In this document: positions 26,093 to 38,620 of the stretch, piece by piece
Layout of the letters: each line of letters begins with the position of its first letter
How positions within the stretch are numbered: the first letter of the stretch is position 1
Assembly: GCA_947172415.1 (NCBI GenBank)
Contig: OX359199.1
Coordinates: 3,002,001 to 3,066,000, forward strand
Direction: 5' to 3'
From: Chondrosia reniformis
Taxonomy: Eukaryota; Porifera; Demospongiae; Chondrillida; Chondrillidae
Length of the DNA stretch: 64,000 bases
The notes under the pieces: model-generated
Told to the model about the DNA's origin: nothing
What the model saw: the letters and a program-made list of their open reading frames with translations, nothing else
Databases searched by the model: none
Position numbers and translations under genes: made by a program

Positions 26093-27649
26093 ATGTATAG
26101 TACAAAAAATTAGAACATACTACTAGTACATATATACAACTGATATATATACAAGTGGTATATATAACAAGTACATAAAACTGTTACATACAACTGGAAC
26201 ATACAACTAGCACAAACCTAGTAATTACAATTAGTACATACAATTAGAACATGCAACTACTACTTACAATTGAGTACATACAACTAGAACTTCCAACTAG
26301 TGAATATAAGAAGAGCTAGTTTATTATTATAGTGATTATTTCTGATTATTTATATGTACTGGCTATATGTAGTAGTTGTGTGTACTAGTTATATGTACTA
26401 GTTGTATGTTTTAGTTGTATGTACTAGTTGTATTTACTAGATTTATGTACTAGTTATATGTTCTAATTATTAGTTGTATGAACTAGTTATAGGTTGTAGT
26501 TGTAGGCACTAGTTTTATGTACTACTTATATGCAATATGTGTATGTACTAATTATACGTACTAGTTAAATTTTATGTATTAGTTATATGTAATAGGTGTG
26601 TGTACTACTTATATGTACTAGTTGCAAGTACTAGTTGTATTCACTAGTTGTATGGACTAGTACTAGCTATATTTACTAGTTGTAGGTACTAGTTGTATGT
26701 ACTAGTTTTATGTACTTGTTGTAGATTGTTGTACTAGTTATACTAGGTACTAGGAAGGTACTAGTCTTATGTACTAGAAACTAGTTTTATGTACTAGTTG
26801 TGTGTACTAGTTATACGTACTAGTTGGGTACTATTTAGAGGTACTAGTTGAATAAGTTCTAGTACTAGTAAAATTAGGTACTAAGTAGGTACTAGTTGTA
26901 AGTACTAATTGCATATATTAGTTGTATGTACTAGTTGTATACCAGTTGTATGTACTAGTTGTATGTGCTAGTTGTATCAACTAGTAATATGTTCTAGAAC
27001 AAGTTATATTTAATCGCTATATTTACTAGTTGTATGTACTAGTACAAGTTATATATATTAGTTATATTTACCAGTTATATTTACTAGTTGTTTGTACTAG
27101 CTATGTACTAGTTTTATGTACTAGTTGTATGTACTTATTGTATGTACTAGTTGTATTTACTATATAGTTGTGTGTACTGGTTGTATTTACTCGATGTATA
27201 CACTATTTATATATACTGTTATATGTAGTAGTTGTGTGTCCTAGTTATATGAACTAGTTTTAAGTACTAGTTCTGGGTACTAGTCTTATGTACTAGTTGT
27301 ATGTACTAGCACTAGTTATGTTTACAAGTTGTACGTACTAGGTGCATCTACTTGTTGAATGTTAGAGTTGTATGTACTAGTTGTGTGTAATTGTTGTGTG
27401 TACTAGTTCTATATACTAGTTGCATGTGCAAGGACTAGCTATATTAACTAGTTGTAGGTGCTAGTTGTATATACTAGTTGTATATACTAGTTGTATATAC
27501 TAGCTATATGAAAAATCTAATATACCATTTTCCTACATGCTATATGCCTATTCTGTAAAAAGAGCCTATAGGGGAACTAAACCTAAAGAGAGCTTTAGAT
27601 GAAGATACAGTAGTCTTTTCTTCCTTCTTTTCCCTTCTTTCATCTTCTT

Positions 27650-27708
27650 CTCCACTGGGTCAGACAGCCGTTTCTGGGAATTCCACCCTTCATCAGTGAT
27701 CCTGGGAG
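27650..27708 (-). ncRNA. Hammerhead ribozyme of PLE family B, copy 3
   Basis: It has the same 59-base layout as 25895-25953, on the minus strand: CTGATGA, GAAAC and GTC boxes, and a two-part stem I. The core matches the plus-oriented copy without a visible change. Confidence 0.75.
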
Positions 27709-27999
27709 TCTTTGTCTTTTTCTTTATCTTGATCTTCTGTGAATCCTTGGCTCACTATGCTAAATCTAGGGGCCTTATATACACTATTTTGGCGCCAAAA
27801 GTTAAATAAGGTGTTAACTAAGACACATGATGAAATTTAATTTTATGAAAGGAATGTAGGTCCAATTAACTTTTATGAATTAATTGTAAATCTATTAGTA
27901 AACTTGCTTGTACAGGTAAAACAGGCTCAGCATAACTATAGACAAAAGTAGGACATATTACGTAAGTCTACCCTTAGGTCTTCTACTAGTAACATTTCT

Positions 28000-29230
28000 T
28001 TGGAGGTGGGGTAACACAATATGGGGTAACACAAGACAGTCCTTAAGCATACCAGCTACTTTTTGCTTATACTTGATTCTAACTAGAGGCTGCCGGGATA
28101 GGAAGGTTTTAAAGGTTGATTTTAGCTTAAAGTATTTGTAACCCTGTTTAATAAGCCTATTGCATTACTGCAAACTTTTAGCCTGAAAACTGGAGAAGTC
28201 ACTACATATTCTGGAATACCTAATTAGTTGTGAAATAAAGACACCATTGGCTGGGGTATTAGGAATATTACTATCTAAATGGGGGAAATTTACTATATCA
28301 AAGTTAAAGTCCTCTCGCTTATCATATACTTTAGTGATAAATTGATTGTTAGTAATGGTTATATCTAAGTCTAAAAAGGGGGATTTTTAGGGCTGGTATT
28401 TGTCTTTTTAAGAATAAGTTCTTTGGGGTAAATATCACTAATTGACAGTTCAAAATCCTTGTTGTTAATACATAAAAGGTCATCAATATACCTATAAGTA
28501 TTGGAAAATTTAATAGCTAGGGTGATGTTATCCTTAAGTAGTCCTTTCATAAACTCATACTCATAGGCAAACAGAAAAAGACTACAGGGGCACAGTCAGT
28601 ACCCATAGGGATACCTACACATTGCTTAAATACAGAACCGTCTACACATACATAAATGTTGTCGATAAGGTAATTAAAGAGCTCTACTAAATGAACAGCT
28701 GTGACTGCGTTATTGGAGACATTGTTAGACCAAAAGGCTTTATCCTGACAGACTTCTATATATTGGGACTTCCTACAGGTATAGGCACTATGAATAAGGT
28801 TAGTAATCTTATCTTTAAGTAGGTTATGGGGGATCGCTGTATATAATGTAGAAAAATCAAAACTAGCTAGCTGGGCTTTTCTAGTGGGTATAGACCTAAG
28901 ACTATCTAAGACTTCTAGTGAGTTTTCTACTATCCAAAAGGCATTAACACCAGTATTCCTATATATACTTAGGAAGTATTCTCTAAAATGTTTGAGAATT
29001 AGTCTGAGTGCCGAATTTAGAAATCTAGAAAGGGGTTTGGTAGTACATTTGTGAGAAGCAGCTATGAATCTGTAGTTGTAAGGGTTCTTATGTAGCTTAG
29101 GCATCCAGTAAAAAGAGGGAAGGTTACACCAGTCTGGTTTAGGTTCAAAGTTCTCTAGTTTTAAGAAATTTATGTGTTTCCTAATTAACTGTTGTGGTTC
29201 TACTGTACATTTAGCATAAGTGGATGTACT
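28000..29230 (-). pseudogene. Penelope reverse transcriptase, broken (family B)
   Basis: The minus-strand frame up to 28547 reads, in order, YAKCTVEPQQLIRKH, DWCNLPSFYWMPKLHKNPYN, YRFIAASHKCTTKPLS, SFDFSTLYTAIPH and CVGIPMGTDCAPV. PKLHKNP and FDFSTLYT.IPH are diagnostic PLE blocks, and FDFS holds the first catalytic Asp. A small deletion just after DCAPVV, compared with the copy at 8690, shifts the frame and ends it in CLPMSMSL. The downstream YIDD region and thumb persist in other frames to about 28000. The RT would copy element RNA primed at chromosomal nicks. No GIY-YIG domain lies 3' of the RT; whether one preceded it cannot be seen. Confidence 0.88.
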
Positions 29231-29633
29231 GCCTAGTTTTCATTAATAATTTGTCTATATTAGGACTTACATATAAATATAAGTTCTAGTTGTATGTACT
29301 TGTTGTATGTACTAGTTTTATGTACTAGATTCTAGTTGCATGTACTAGTTGTATGTACTAGTTGTATGAACTAGTAACAATCTGGATGTATTAATTGTAT
29401 GTACTAGTTGTATGTACTAGATGTATTTAATTATATGTACTACTTTTATGTACTAGTTGTGTGTACTAGTTGTATGTACTAGTATTAAGTACTAGATACT
29501 AGTTGTATATATTAGTTGTAAGTACTAATAACTATCTGTCTGAACTAATTGTATGTACTTCTTGTATGTACTAGTTGTGTGTAATTGTTGTATGTACTAC
29601 TTATATTTACTAGTTGAAGTTACCATCTTTGGG

Positions 29634-29851
29634 ATGGTACATCCTTCGACTATTGATGGTTTATAAACGCAGTTGGTTTTCGATTCTTTGTCAAACGTTT
29701 CTATCTCGAGGAACTTCCTCATTGACTGATGGTTAAGTGGAAGAATGGCCTCAGGATTTTTCCCACCATTTCCAATTCCTGTATTGTGACCAACAGCAGG
29801 ATGAGAAAAAAGTGTGAATAATTATATTATATTATAAGGAATCCTTATTAA
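29634..29851 (-). mobile_element. PLE family A terminal fragment
   Basis: It begins ATCTTTGGGATGGTACATCC, matching the left end of the PLE at 61037. It continues through CGCAGTTGG, TCAAACGTTTC, GACTGATGG and TTTTTCCC.CCATTTCC, and closes with ATAAGGAATCCTTATTA, resembling the right-end tail of that element. The hammerhead-like core on the minus strand is decayed. Only terminal sequence is present and no coding remains. Confidence 0.75.
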
Positions 29852-31194
29852 TTGAATGTACTAGCTGTATGAACTACTGGTATTTACTAGTTTTATTAAC
29901 TAGTTGTATGTACAAGTGACAATCTGTATTTAATACTTGTATGTACTAGTTGAATGTACTAGTTGTAGGTAGTTATATGTACAAGTTGTATATACAAATT
30001 ATATTTATTTGTTGTATTTACTAGTTGCATGTACTAGTTATATGTACTAGTTGTATGTTCTAGTATTATGTACTAGATATTAGTTGTATATATTATTTGT
30101 ATGTAATAGTTATATGTACTAATTGTATGTACTAATTGTGTGTAGTTATATCTCCTAGTTGAATGTACTAGTTGAGTGTAATCTTTTAATGTACTAGTTA
30201 TACTTCCTAGTTCTAGTTACTAGTTTTATGTACTGGTTATAAGTACTAGTTATATGTCCTAGTTGTCGTACTAGTTCTATATACCAGTTTTATTTACTAG
30301 TTGCATGTAGTAGTTGTAAGTACTCCTTACTAGTTGCATGTACTAATTTTATGTACTAGATGTATGTACTAGTTGTATGTACTATTTGTATGTACTTGTT
30401 GTGTATACTATTTCTATGTACTAGTTCTATGTACTAGCCTTAGCTTCTAGTTGCATGTACTTGTTGTATGTACTAGTAACTAGTTGAATGTACTAGTTAT
30501 ATGTACTAGTTTTATGTACTAGGTGCATGAACTAGTTGTATGTACTAGAAACAATCCGAATTTATTACTTGACTATACTAGTTGTATGTACTAGTTATAG
30601 GTAGGTATATGTAGTAGTTGTATAAACATGTTATAATTACTACTTGGATGTACTAGTTGTATGTACTAGATGTATGAACTATTAATTATCTCTATGTACT
30701 AATTGTATGCCCTAGTTGTATGTATTAGTTGTGTGTAGTTATATGTACTACTTGGATTTACTAGTTGGGTGTAATGGTTGTATGTACTAGTTGGATGTTT
30801 TTGTTTTATGAGCATGTTATATGTACTGGTTATAGGAACTAGTTTCATGTAATACTTATAGTACTACTTGTAAGTACTAATTGTATGTAATAGTTGTATG
30901 TACTAGTTGTGTGTAGTAGTAACTACCTGTATGTACTAGTTATATGTATTCGTTGTATGTACTAGCTGTATGTACTAGTTGTGTGTAGTAGTAACTACCT
31001 GTATGTACTAGTTATATGTATTCATTGTATGTATTAGCTGTGTGTACTAGTTGTATGTAACTAGTTGTATGTACTAGTTAAATGGAGTAGTTGAATGAAT
31101 TAGTAACTAGTTCTATGTTCTATTTTTATATACTAGTTGTATGTACTTGATACTAATTGTATGTACTAGTCGGATGTACCAGTTATATGTACTA

Positions 31195-31326
31195 GTTGTA
31201 TGTACCAGTAACACGTTTTATGTACTAGATATAAATAGTTAATGACTGTAGGTGTAACCAGTTGTATGTACCAGTAACACGTTTTATGTACTAGATATAA
31301 ATAGTTAATGACTGTAGGTGTAACCA
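31195..31326 (+). repeat. 66-bp exact tandem duplication in the array
   Basis: A segment containing TGTACCAGTAACACGTTTTA and TAATGACTGTAGGTGTAACC occurs twice back to back with a 66-base period (starts near 31201 and 31267). No difference is visible between the copies, so the duplication is recent compared with the heavily diverged array around it. Confidence 0.85.
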
Positions 31327-31817
31327 GTTGTATGTAATAGTTGAATGTACTAGTTGTATCTACTAGTTTCTAGTACTAGTTGTATGTTCCAGTTGTGTAT
31401 ACTAATTCTATGTACGAGTTCTATGTACTAGTTATATTTTCTAGTTTCATGTACTAGTTGTATGTACTAGTAACTAGTTGAATGTACTAGTTAAATGTAC
31501 TAGTTGTATGCACTAGTTGTATGAACTAGTTGTATGTACTAGAAACAATCTTTATTTAATACCTGTATGTACTAGTTGTTTGTACTAGTTATAAGTAGTT
31601 ATATGTACTAGTTGTATATACAAGTTATATTTAATAGTTGAAGTTACTAGTTGCATGTAATATTTATATGTACTAGTTTTATGTACTAGAAACTGGTTGT
31701 ATATATTAATGGCATGTCATAGTTATATGTACTAATTGTATGTTCTAATTGTGTGTAGTTGTTGTATGTACTAGTTATTTGAACTTGTTGAAGTTACTAG
31801 TTGTACCAATTGTATGT

Positions 31818-32070
31818 GCGAGTGCCGGCAGTAGAAATTGCAGAAAATGGCCTCAGGTATTTTTGGAAAAATACCTGTCATATATTTAATATAAAAGTTT
31901 ACTGTAGGATAATTTTAATCAATTAATAATTTTAATCAACCATATCTCCTTCGTAAGAAATTTCTTTCAAACCTGGTATATACATTCTTTAAAGGCCATA
32001 AAGACATTTGCTAGGAAAAAGTCATTTTCTGTTGGAGGCAATTGGTGCGATTTCTACTGGCGGTGCTCAC
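31818..32070 (+). mobile_element. 253-bp TIR element with ATGT flanks
   Basis: The ends are inverted repeats: GCGAGTGCCGGCAGTAGAAA at the left and, reversed, GTGAGCACCGCCAGTAGAAA at the right. The 4-mer ATGT flanks both sides (31814-31817 and 32071-32074). However, ATGT is common in the array, so the duplication length is uncertain. The interior is AT-rich and non-coding. It occurs once in the window. The superfamily is not recognised. Confidence 0.75.
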
Positions 32071-33467
32071 ATGTACTAGTTGTATTTACTAGTAACTCTC
32101 TGTATGTCCCAGTAGTATGTACTAGTTGTACGTACCAGTTGTATGCAGTTATATGTAATAATTGAATGTACTTGTTGTGTTTAATTGTTGAATGTACAAG
32201 TTATAATTACTAATTCTAGTTACTAGTTGTATGTACTGGTTATATATACTAGTTTTATGTACTAGTTATATGTCCTAGTTGTCGTACTAGTTGTATAAAC
32301 TAGTTATATTTATTTATGTACTCATTGTATGCACTAGTTGAGTGTACTAGTTGAATGAACTAGTTGTAAGTACTCGTTACTAGTTGTATGTTCTAGTTGT
32401 ATGTACTAGGAATAGTTATATTTACTAGTTGGAGGTTATAGCTGTTTGTACTCAATTCTAAGTAGTAGTTGCATGTTCTAATTGTATGTACCAATTGTAA
32501 GTACTTTTATGTGCTAGTTGTATGTTCCAATGGTATGTACTAATACTATGCACCAGTTATTTACTACTTGTAGGTCCTAGTTGTATGTACTAGTAACCAG
32601 ATGTATGTACTAGTTATATGTATTACATGCATGTATTAGTTGTATGTAATAGTTTTATATACTAGATACTAATTTTATGTACTAGTTTTATGTACTAATT
32701 GTATGTACTAATTGTGTGTAATTGTTGAATGTACTAGTGATTTGTATCTAGCTATAGTTACCAGTTGTACCAATTATATGTACTAGTTGTTTTAATTAGT
32801 AATTATCTGAATTTTCTAGTTGAATGAACTAGTTGTTGTATATGCTAGTTGTTGGTAGTTATATGTGCTAGTTGTATGTACTAGTTTTTTACTGGTTATA
32901 TGTACTAGTTCTATGTACTAGTTGTTGTACTAATTGTATGTTATAGTTGCATGAACTAGTTGTATGTCCTAGTTTTGTGTACTAGTTGTACGTACTAGTT
33001 ATAAGTACTAGTTATATGGACTAGTTATATGTACTGGATATTTGTACTAGTTCTATGCCCTATTTGTAGTACTAGTTGTTGGTACTAGTTGTATGTAGTT
33101 ATTGTTTCTACTAGTTGTATGTACTAGTTGTATAGACTAGTAAGTAGTTGATGTACCAGTTATTTGTACTAGTTGTATGTACTAGTTGTATGTACTAGTT
33201 GTATGTATTAGTTGTTTTAAATAGTAATTATCTGAATTTCCTAGTTGTATGTGCTAGTTGTTGTACTAGTTGTTGGTAGGTATATGTACTAGTTGAATGT
33301 ACTAGTTGTATGTATTAGTTTTATTTACTGGATTTATGGACTAATTGTTTGTACTAGTTATATGTACTGGTTATATGTACTAGTTGTACGTAATAGTTAT
33401 GTGTACTAGTTATGTGGACTAGTTATGTGTACTTGTTTTATGTACTAGGTCCATGCCCTAGACTACT

Positions 33468-33945
33468 AAAACAGACTCAGCATAACTATAGACACAAGTA
33501 GGACATATTACATAAGTCTACCCTTAGGTCTTCTAGTAGTAACATTTCTTTGGAGGTGGGTTAACACAATATGGGGTAACACAAGACAGTCCTTAAGCAT
33601 ACTAGATACTTGATTCTAACTAGAGGCTGCTGGGACAGGAAGGTTTTAAAGGTTTTAAAGGTTGATTTTAGCTTAAAGTATTTGTAACCCTGTTTAATAA
33701 GCCTACTGCATAACTGCAAACGTTTAGCCTGAAAACTGGAGAAGTCACTACATATTCTGGAATACCTAATTAGTTGTGAAATAAAGACACCATAGGCTGG
33801 GGTATTAGGAATATTACTAAATGGGGGAAATTTACTATATCAAAGTTAAAGTCTTCTCGCTTATCATATACTTTAGTGATAAATTGATTATTAGTAATGG
33901 TTATATCTAAGTCTAAAAAGGGGATTTCCTAGGGCTGGCATTTTA
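33468..33945 (-). mobile_element. PLE family B internal fragment at an array strand switch
   Basis: It covers the RT C-terminal region and the start of the 3' region, but not the terminal hammerhead. Minus-strand readings include VYDKREDFNF-like and LIRYSRICSDFSSF-like PLE thumb sequence, with frame breaks. Relative to the other copies it carries a duplicated AAAGGTTTT and lacks the TTTTTGCTTATAC segment near 33608. The array is forward to its left and reversed to its right, so the fragment sits on an inversion breakpoint. About 45 bases of unrecognised AT-rich DNA follow. Confidence 0.8.
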
Positions 33946-33989
33946 TTGTTAGAATGGTATTTTGTTGTTTGAATATTATAACTCATGCT

Positions 33990-36900
33990 AGTACATACAA
34001 CTAGAACTTTACACTAGTACAAAGAAATAGTTCTACAACTAATAGAACGAATTAGTACACATAATTAGTACGTACAACTGAAAACTAGGATATACAACTA
34101 GTACCTTTAACCAATACATACAACTGGTGCATATAAGTTGTACATACAACTAGTACATACAACATGCACATACACCTGGTAGTAACAACTAGTTCATACA
34201 ATTTGTACTTACAATTAGTACCTATGACTAGAACATTCACATATAACTGGTACATATAAATAGTACATAAAACTAGTACATCAAACTAGACCTCCAACTA
34301 TTACAACTACTGAATATAACTAGTACTAGTACATACAACTTGTTCATACAACTCGTAAATACAACTAGTACATACAACTATTACATACAATTAGTACATA
34401 CACCTACTACATAAAACTAGTACATACAACAAGTTCAAACAGTTAGTACATACAACTACTAAATACATACAACTAGTACACACAACTAATACCTATAATT
34501 AGTAAATATAACTTGTACTAGTACATACAACTAGTACATAAAACTAGTGCCTACAGCTAGTAAATATTACCAGTACCAGTACATTCAACTAGCTATTAGA
34601 ACTAGCACATTCAACTAGTACATAACTAATACATACAGTTATTACATACAACTTGTACACACAACTAGTGCATAACTAGTTCATGCAACTAGTACATTCA
34701 ACTAGTACATACAATTGAAGATATACAACTAGTTTATACTTACAACTAGTTAATATAACTAGAACTAGTACATGCAACTAGTACATACAACTAGTGAATA
34801 TAACAAGTACCAGTATATACAACTTCTAAATGCAACTAGTAAATATATAACAAGTACTAGTACATAAAACTAGTACATACAACTAGGACATACAATTTGT
34901 ACCTACAACTAGTATATACAATTTGTACCTACAACTAGTATATACATACAATTATTTCTTACAAGTAGTACATAAAACTACTACATACAATTACTAAATA
35001 CAACTAGTAGATACAACTATATAGTGCATACAACTAGTACATACAACTACTACCTACAACTAGTTAATATAGCTAGTACTTGTACATACAACTAGTACAC
35101 ATAACTAGTACGTACAACTAGTACATACAACTAGTACATACAACTAGTTCATACAACTAGTACATACAATTAGTACAACAACTAGTACATAGAACGAGTA
35201 CATATAACCAGTACATATAACTAGTACATACAATTAGTCCATATAACCAGTACATAAAACTAATACATACAACTAGTACATTCAACTAGTACATAAAACT
35301 ACCAACAACTAGTACAACAACTAGCACAAACAACAAGAAAATTCAGATAATTACTAATTAAAACAACTAGTACATACAACTAGTACGTACAGCTAGTTCA
35401 TAGAACTACTCCATACAACTAGTACAAATAACTGGTACATCAACTACTTACTGGTCTATACAACTAGTACATACAACTAGTGCCCACAGTTAGTAAATCT
35501 TACCAGTACTAGTAGATACCACTAGTAAATACTACTAGTACATACAACTAGTACATACTAATAGTACATACAACTAGTATATACAAGTAGTACATTCAAT
35601 TAGGAAATACAAGTAGTAAACACAACTATATAGGACATCCAACTAGTACATACAAAAAGTACATAAACCTAGTATATAACTAGTCCATACAGGTGGTACA
35701 TACAACTAGTTCAAACAATTAGAATATACAACTACTACATACAACTAGTACCTGCAACTAATACCAACAACTAGTAAACATAACTTCTACTAGTACATAC
35801 AACTATATAGTTCTTACAACTAGTATTTACAACTAGTAAATATAACAAGTAATAGTACATACAACTAGTTAATACAACTACTACATACAACTAGTACATA
35901 ACTAGTTTTTACAACTAGTACATACAACAAGTACACACAATTACTACATACAACTATAACATTTAACAAGTCCATGCAACTAGTACATACAACAAGTAAA
36001 TATAACTAGTGCTAGTACATACAACTAGCACCTACCTAGTACCTAGTATAACTAGAACTAGAACCTACAAGTAGTACATTTAATAGTACTAGAGAATAAT
36101 AAAAATTTCTACAAAAACAGTAGAAGATGTAGGGATGGCACAAAAAGCACAGAAACAAGAAAGGGATGTTACACAGTGAGAGAATTATTTATGCATGAAT
36201 CATACAACACCTTGCTTGTAGGATTCGTGCATAAATAATTATTCACTGTGTAACATCCCTTTCTTGTTTCTGTGCTTTTTGTACCATCCCTACATCTTCT
36301 ACTATTTTTGTAGAAAATTTTTATTATTCTCTAGTTTCTGTACTTTTTATGGAGCATAAGCTAGGAATTATATAATAGACCATTTTGGTTTCATAATCTT
36401 CGACTGAATATGACGTCATTAACATGGTGAATTTATTGAAGCCTTGACTCTAGGGCCACGAAAACCGTCATGCTCAATAGTAACATTATTGCTCTCGCTT
36501 CTACAAAAGAATACAGCACGGAAATGTGGAGTATTTTCGCTTCAGAAGTAGCCCGAAAACTAATTTCCTTGTTTAGTTACAGTGGGCGAAGAAAATGAAG
36601 AAGATGAAGAAGATGAAGAAAATGAAGAAGAAAACGAAAATGGGATATTTCAAAGTTCGCTCATTTGCTAGAGGAACACGATCGCTTGCCTTTAAGGCCA
36701 GTTTATAGCATGGCTGGTATATTTTTAACTATACATAGCTTTTTTCGCCGATTTTCAGCCTATTTCGTATTTTCGCTCCCAAACCAATGTATAGGGAAAA
36801 CGAAACAACCCCTACCATCCCTACATAGAGAGAACTACCGTACTCTCTGATATACAAATAGAACATACAACTAGTTCATATAACTAGTACAAACAATTAC

Positions 36901-38136
36901 TACGTATAACTAGTCCATTTAAATAGTACACACCAGAGTACATATACATAGTACACACCGCTAGTTCATACAACTAGCACATACAACTAGTACCTATGAC
37001 TATAACATACACATTTACCTAGTACATTTAAATAGTCCATACAACTAGTACATTAAACTACAACATACAACCACTACAAACAACTAGTAAATATAACTGG
37101 TAAATATAACTAATATATAAAACTTGTACTAGTACATACAACTAGTAAATATAACGATTAATTATAACTTGTACTAGAACATATTACTAGTTGATACAAC
37201 TAGCACATACAACCAGTACATACAACTGGTATACAACTAGTACATACAACTAGTATATGCAATTAGTACTTACAACAAGAGCCTACTCAGTACCTAATTT
37301 ACTAGTACTAGAACTTACAACTAGTATCTATAAATAGTACCCAACTAGTACATATAATTAGCACATACACATATAACTGGTACCTATAAATAGTACATAC
37401 ACCTAGTACCTACAATTAGTACATACAAATAGTACATACAACTAGTGCATACAACTAGTACACAGAACTAGTACTTAAAATTAGTTCATATAACTGGTAC
37501 ATAACTAGTACATACAATTAGTACATAGAACTAGTTCAAACTATTAGAACATACAGCTACTACATTAAACTAATACCTATAATTAGTAAATATAGATTGC
37601 AGTAGTACATAAAACTAGTGCATAAAAATAGTACCTACAACTAGTAAATATTACCAGTACTAGTATATACAACTAGTTTTTAGAACTAGTGCATGCATCT
37701 AGTACATAGCTAATACATACAGTTAATACATACCACTAGTAAACACAACTAGTACATACAACTAGTACATATAACTAGTTCATACACATAGAACATACAA
37801 CTACTATATACAATTAGTACACACTACTAATACTTACAACTAGTAAATATAACTAATACTAGTACATACAACTAGTTCATATAACTATTACATTCAACTA
37901 GTACATACAACTAGTGCCTACATATAGTAAATATTACCAGTACTAGTACATACAGCCAGTACATACAGCTAGTACCTAATTAGTACATACAACTATTACA
38001 TATAACTAGTACATACAAGTGGTACACACAACTAGTACGCACAACTAGTACATACAACCAGAACATAAAACTAGTAGACACAACTACTACTTATAACTAG
38101 TATATACACATATAACTGGTCCATATAAATAGTACA
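33990..38136 (-). repeat. Degenerate 13-bp tandem array, reverse block 4
   Basis: The array is in ATACAACTAGTAC orientation. The sub-region about 35480-37080, including its foldback element, matches about 13060-14400 in direct orientation with the same flanks. The gene-free stretches 33990-36090 and 36849-38136 contain only array. Confidence 0.93.
36091..36848 (+). mobile_element. Composite foldback element, most complete copy
   Basis: It is bounded by AGAGAATAAT on the left and ACTCTCT on the right. The hairpin arms are at 36108-36205 and 36217-36314, with roughly 98-base arms and a loop of about 11. The body contains GATTCATAATCTTCGACTGA-like sequence, a TGACGTCA palindrome near 36412 and an acidic-coding-like AAGATGAAGAAG tract at 36590-36640. 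The right end is a small hairpin (GAGAGAAC..GTACTCTC) preceded by CCATCCCTACAT, the complement of the ATGTAGGGATGG word on the left. The 61-codon frame at 36665 is not preserved in other copies. It is non-autonomous and its mobiliser is unknown. Confidence 0.78.
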
Positions 38137-38312
38137 ATAGTTCTATGAACTAGTTGTATGTACTAGTTGTATGAAAAATCTAATATACCATTTTCCTGCA
38201 TGCTATATGCCTATTCTGTAAAAAGAGCCTATAGGGGAACTAAACCTAAAGAGAGCTTTAGATGAAGATACAGTAGTCTTTTCTTCCTTCTTTTCCCTTC
38301 CTTCATCTTCTT

Positions 38313-38371
38313 CTCCACTGGGTCAGACAGCCGTTTCTGGGAATTCCACCCTTCATCAGTGATCCTGGGAG
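38313..38371 (-). ncRNA. Hammerhead ribozyme of PLE family B, copy 4
   Basis: The same 59-base structure as at 25895-25953 lies on the minus strand, with CTGATGA, GAAAC and GTC boxes intact and the two-part stem I preserved. Confidence 0.75.
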
Positions 38372-38620
38372 TCTTTGTCTTTTTCTTTATCTTGATCTTC
38401 TGTGAATCCTTGGCTCACTATGCTAAATCTAGGGGCCTTATATACACTATTTTGGCGCCAAAAGTTAAATAAGGTGTTAACTAAGACACATGATGAAATT
38501 TAATTTTATGAAAGGAATGTAGGTCCAATTAACTTTTATGAATTAATTGTAAATCTATTAGTAAACTTGCTTGTACAGGTAAAACAGACTCAGCATAACT
38601 ATAGACACAAGTAGGACATA

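Larger units (their letters stand above)
12869..26310 (-). repeat. Degenerate 13-bp tandem array, reverse block 2
   Basis: The same 13-base unit now reads ATACAACTAGTAC on the plus strand. The switch is at about 12868, where AGTTGTATGTAC meets GTACATACAACT around a short spacer, a local palindrome. The gene-free stretches 12869-13460, 14200-16620, 17120-19280, 19590-22095, 22918-24148, 24527-25714 and 26093-26310 are array only. The region from about 14200 to 24100 is repeated in direct orientation at about 42500-64000, and about 12900-14400 matches about 35500-37080. Confidence 0.95.
27511..29275 (-). mobile_element. Penelope-like element family B, longest copy
   Basis: On the minus strand it spans about 1.77 kb: part of the PLE N-terminal region, the RT core, the RT C-terminal region and the 3' region with the hammerhead. 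The 3' end (GAAAAATCTAATATACC complement) is identical in position to that of the copies at 7624 and 38174. The 5' limit near 29275 is where recognisable coding ends, so any N-terminal domain is unknown. Its closest relative here is 7624-8798. Confidence 0.85.
26311..33467 (+). repeat. Degenerate 13-bp tandem array, forward block 3
   Basis: The array returns to the GTACTAGTTGTAT orientation at about 26310, after a short non-array stretch reading TTATTATTATAGTGATTATT. This block has more CTAGTAACTAG-type and TGTAGTTATATGTA-type variants than block 1, so it appears to belong to a different repeat subfamily. The gene-free stretches 26311-27510, 29276-29633, 29852-31817 and 32075-33467 hold only array. 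Confidence 0.93.
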
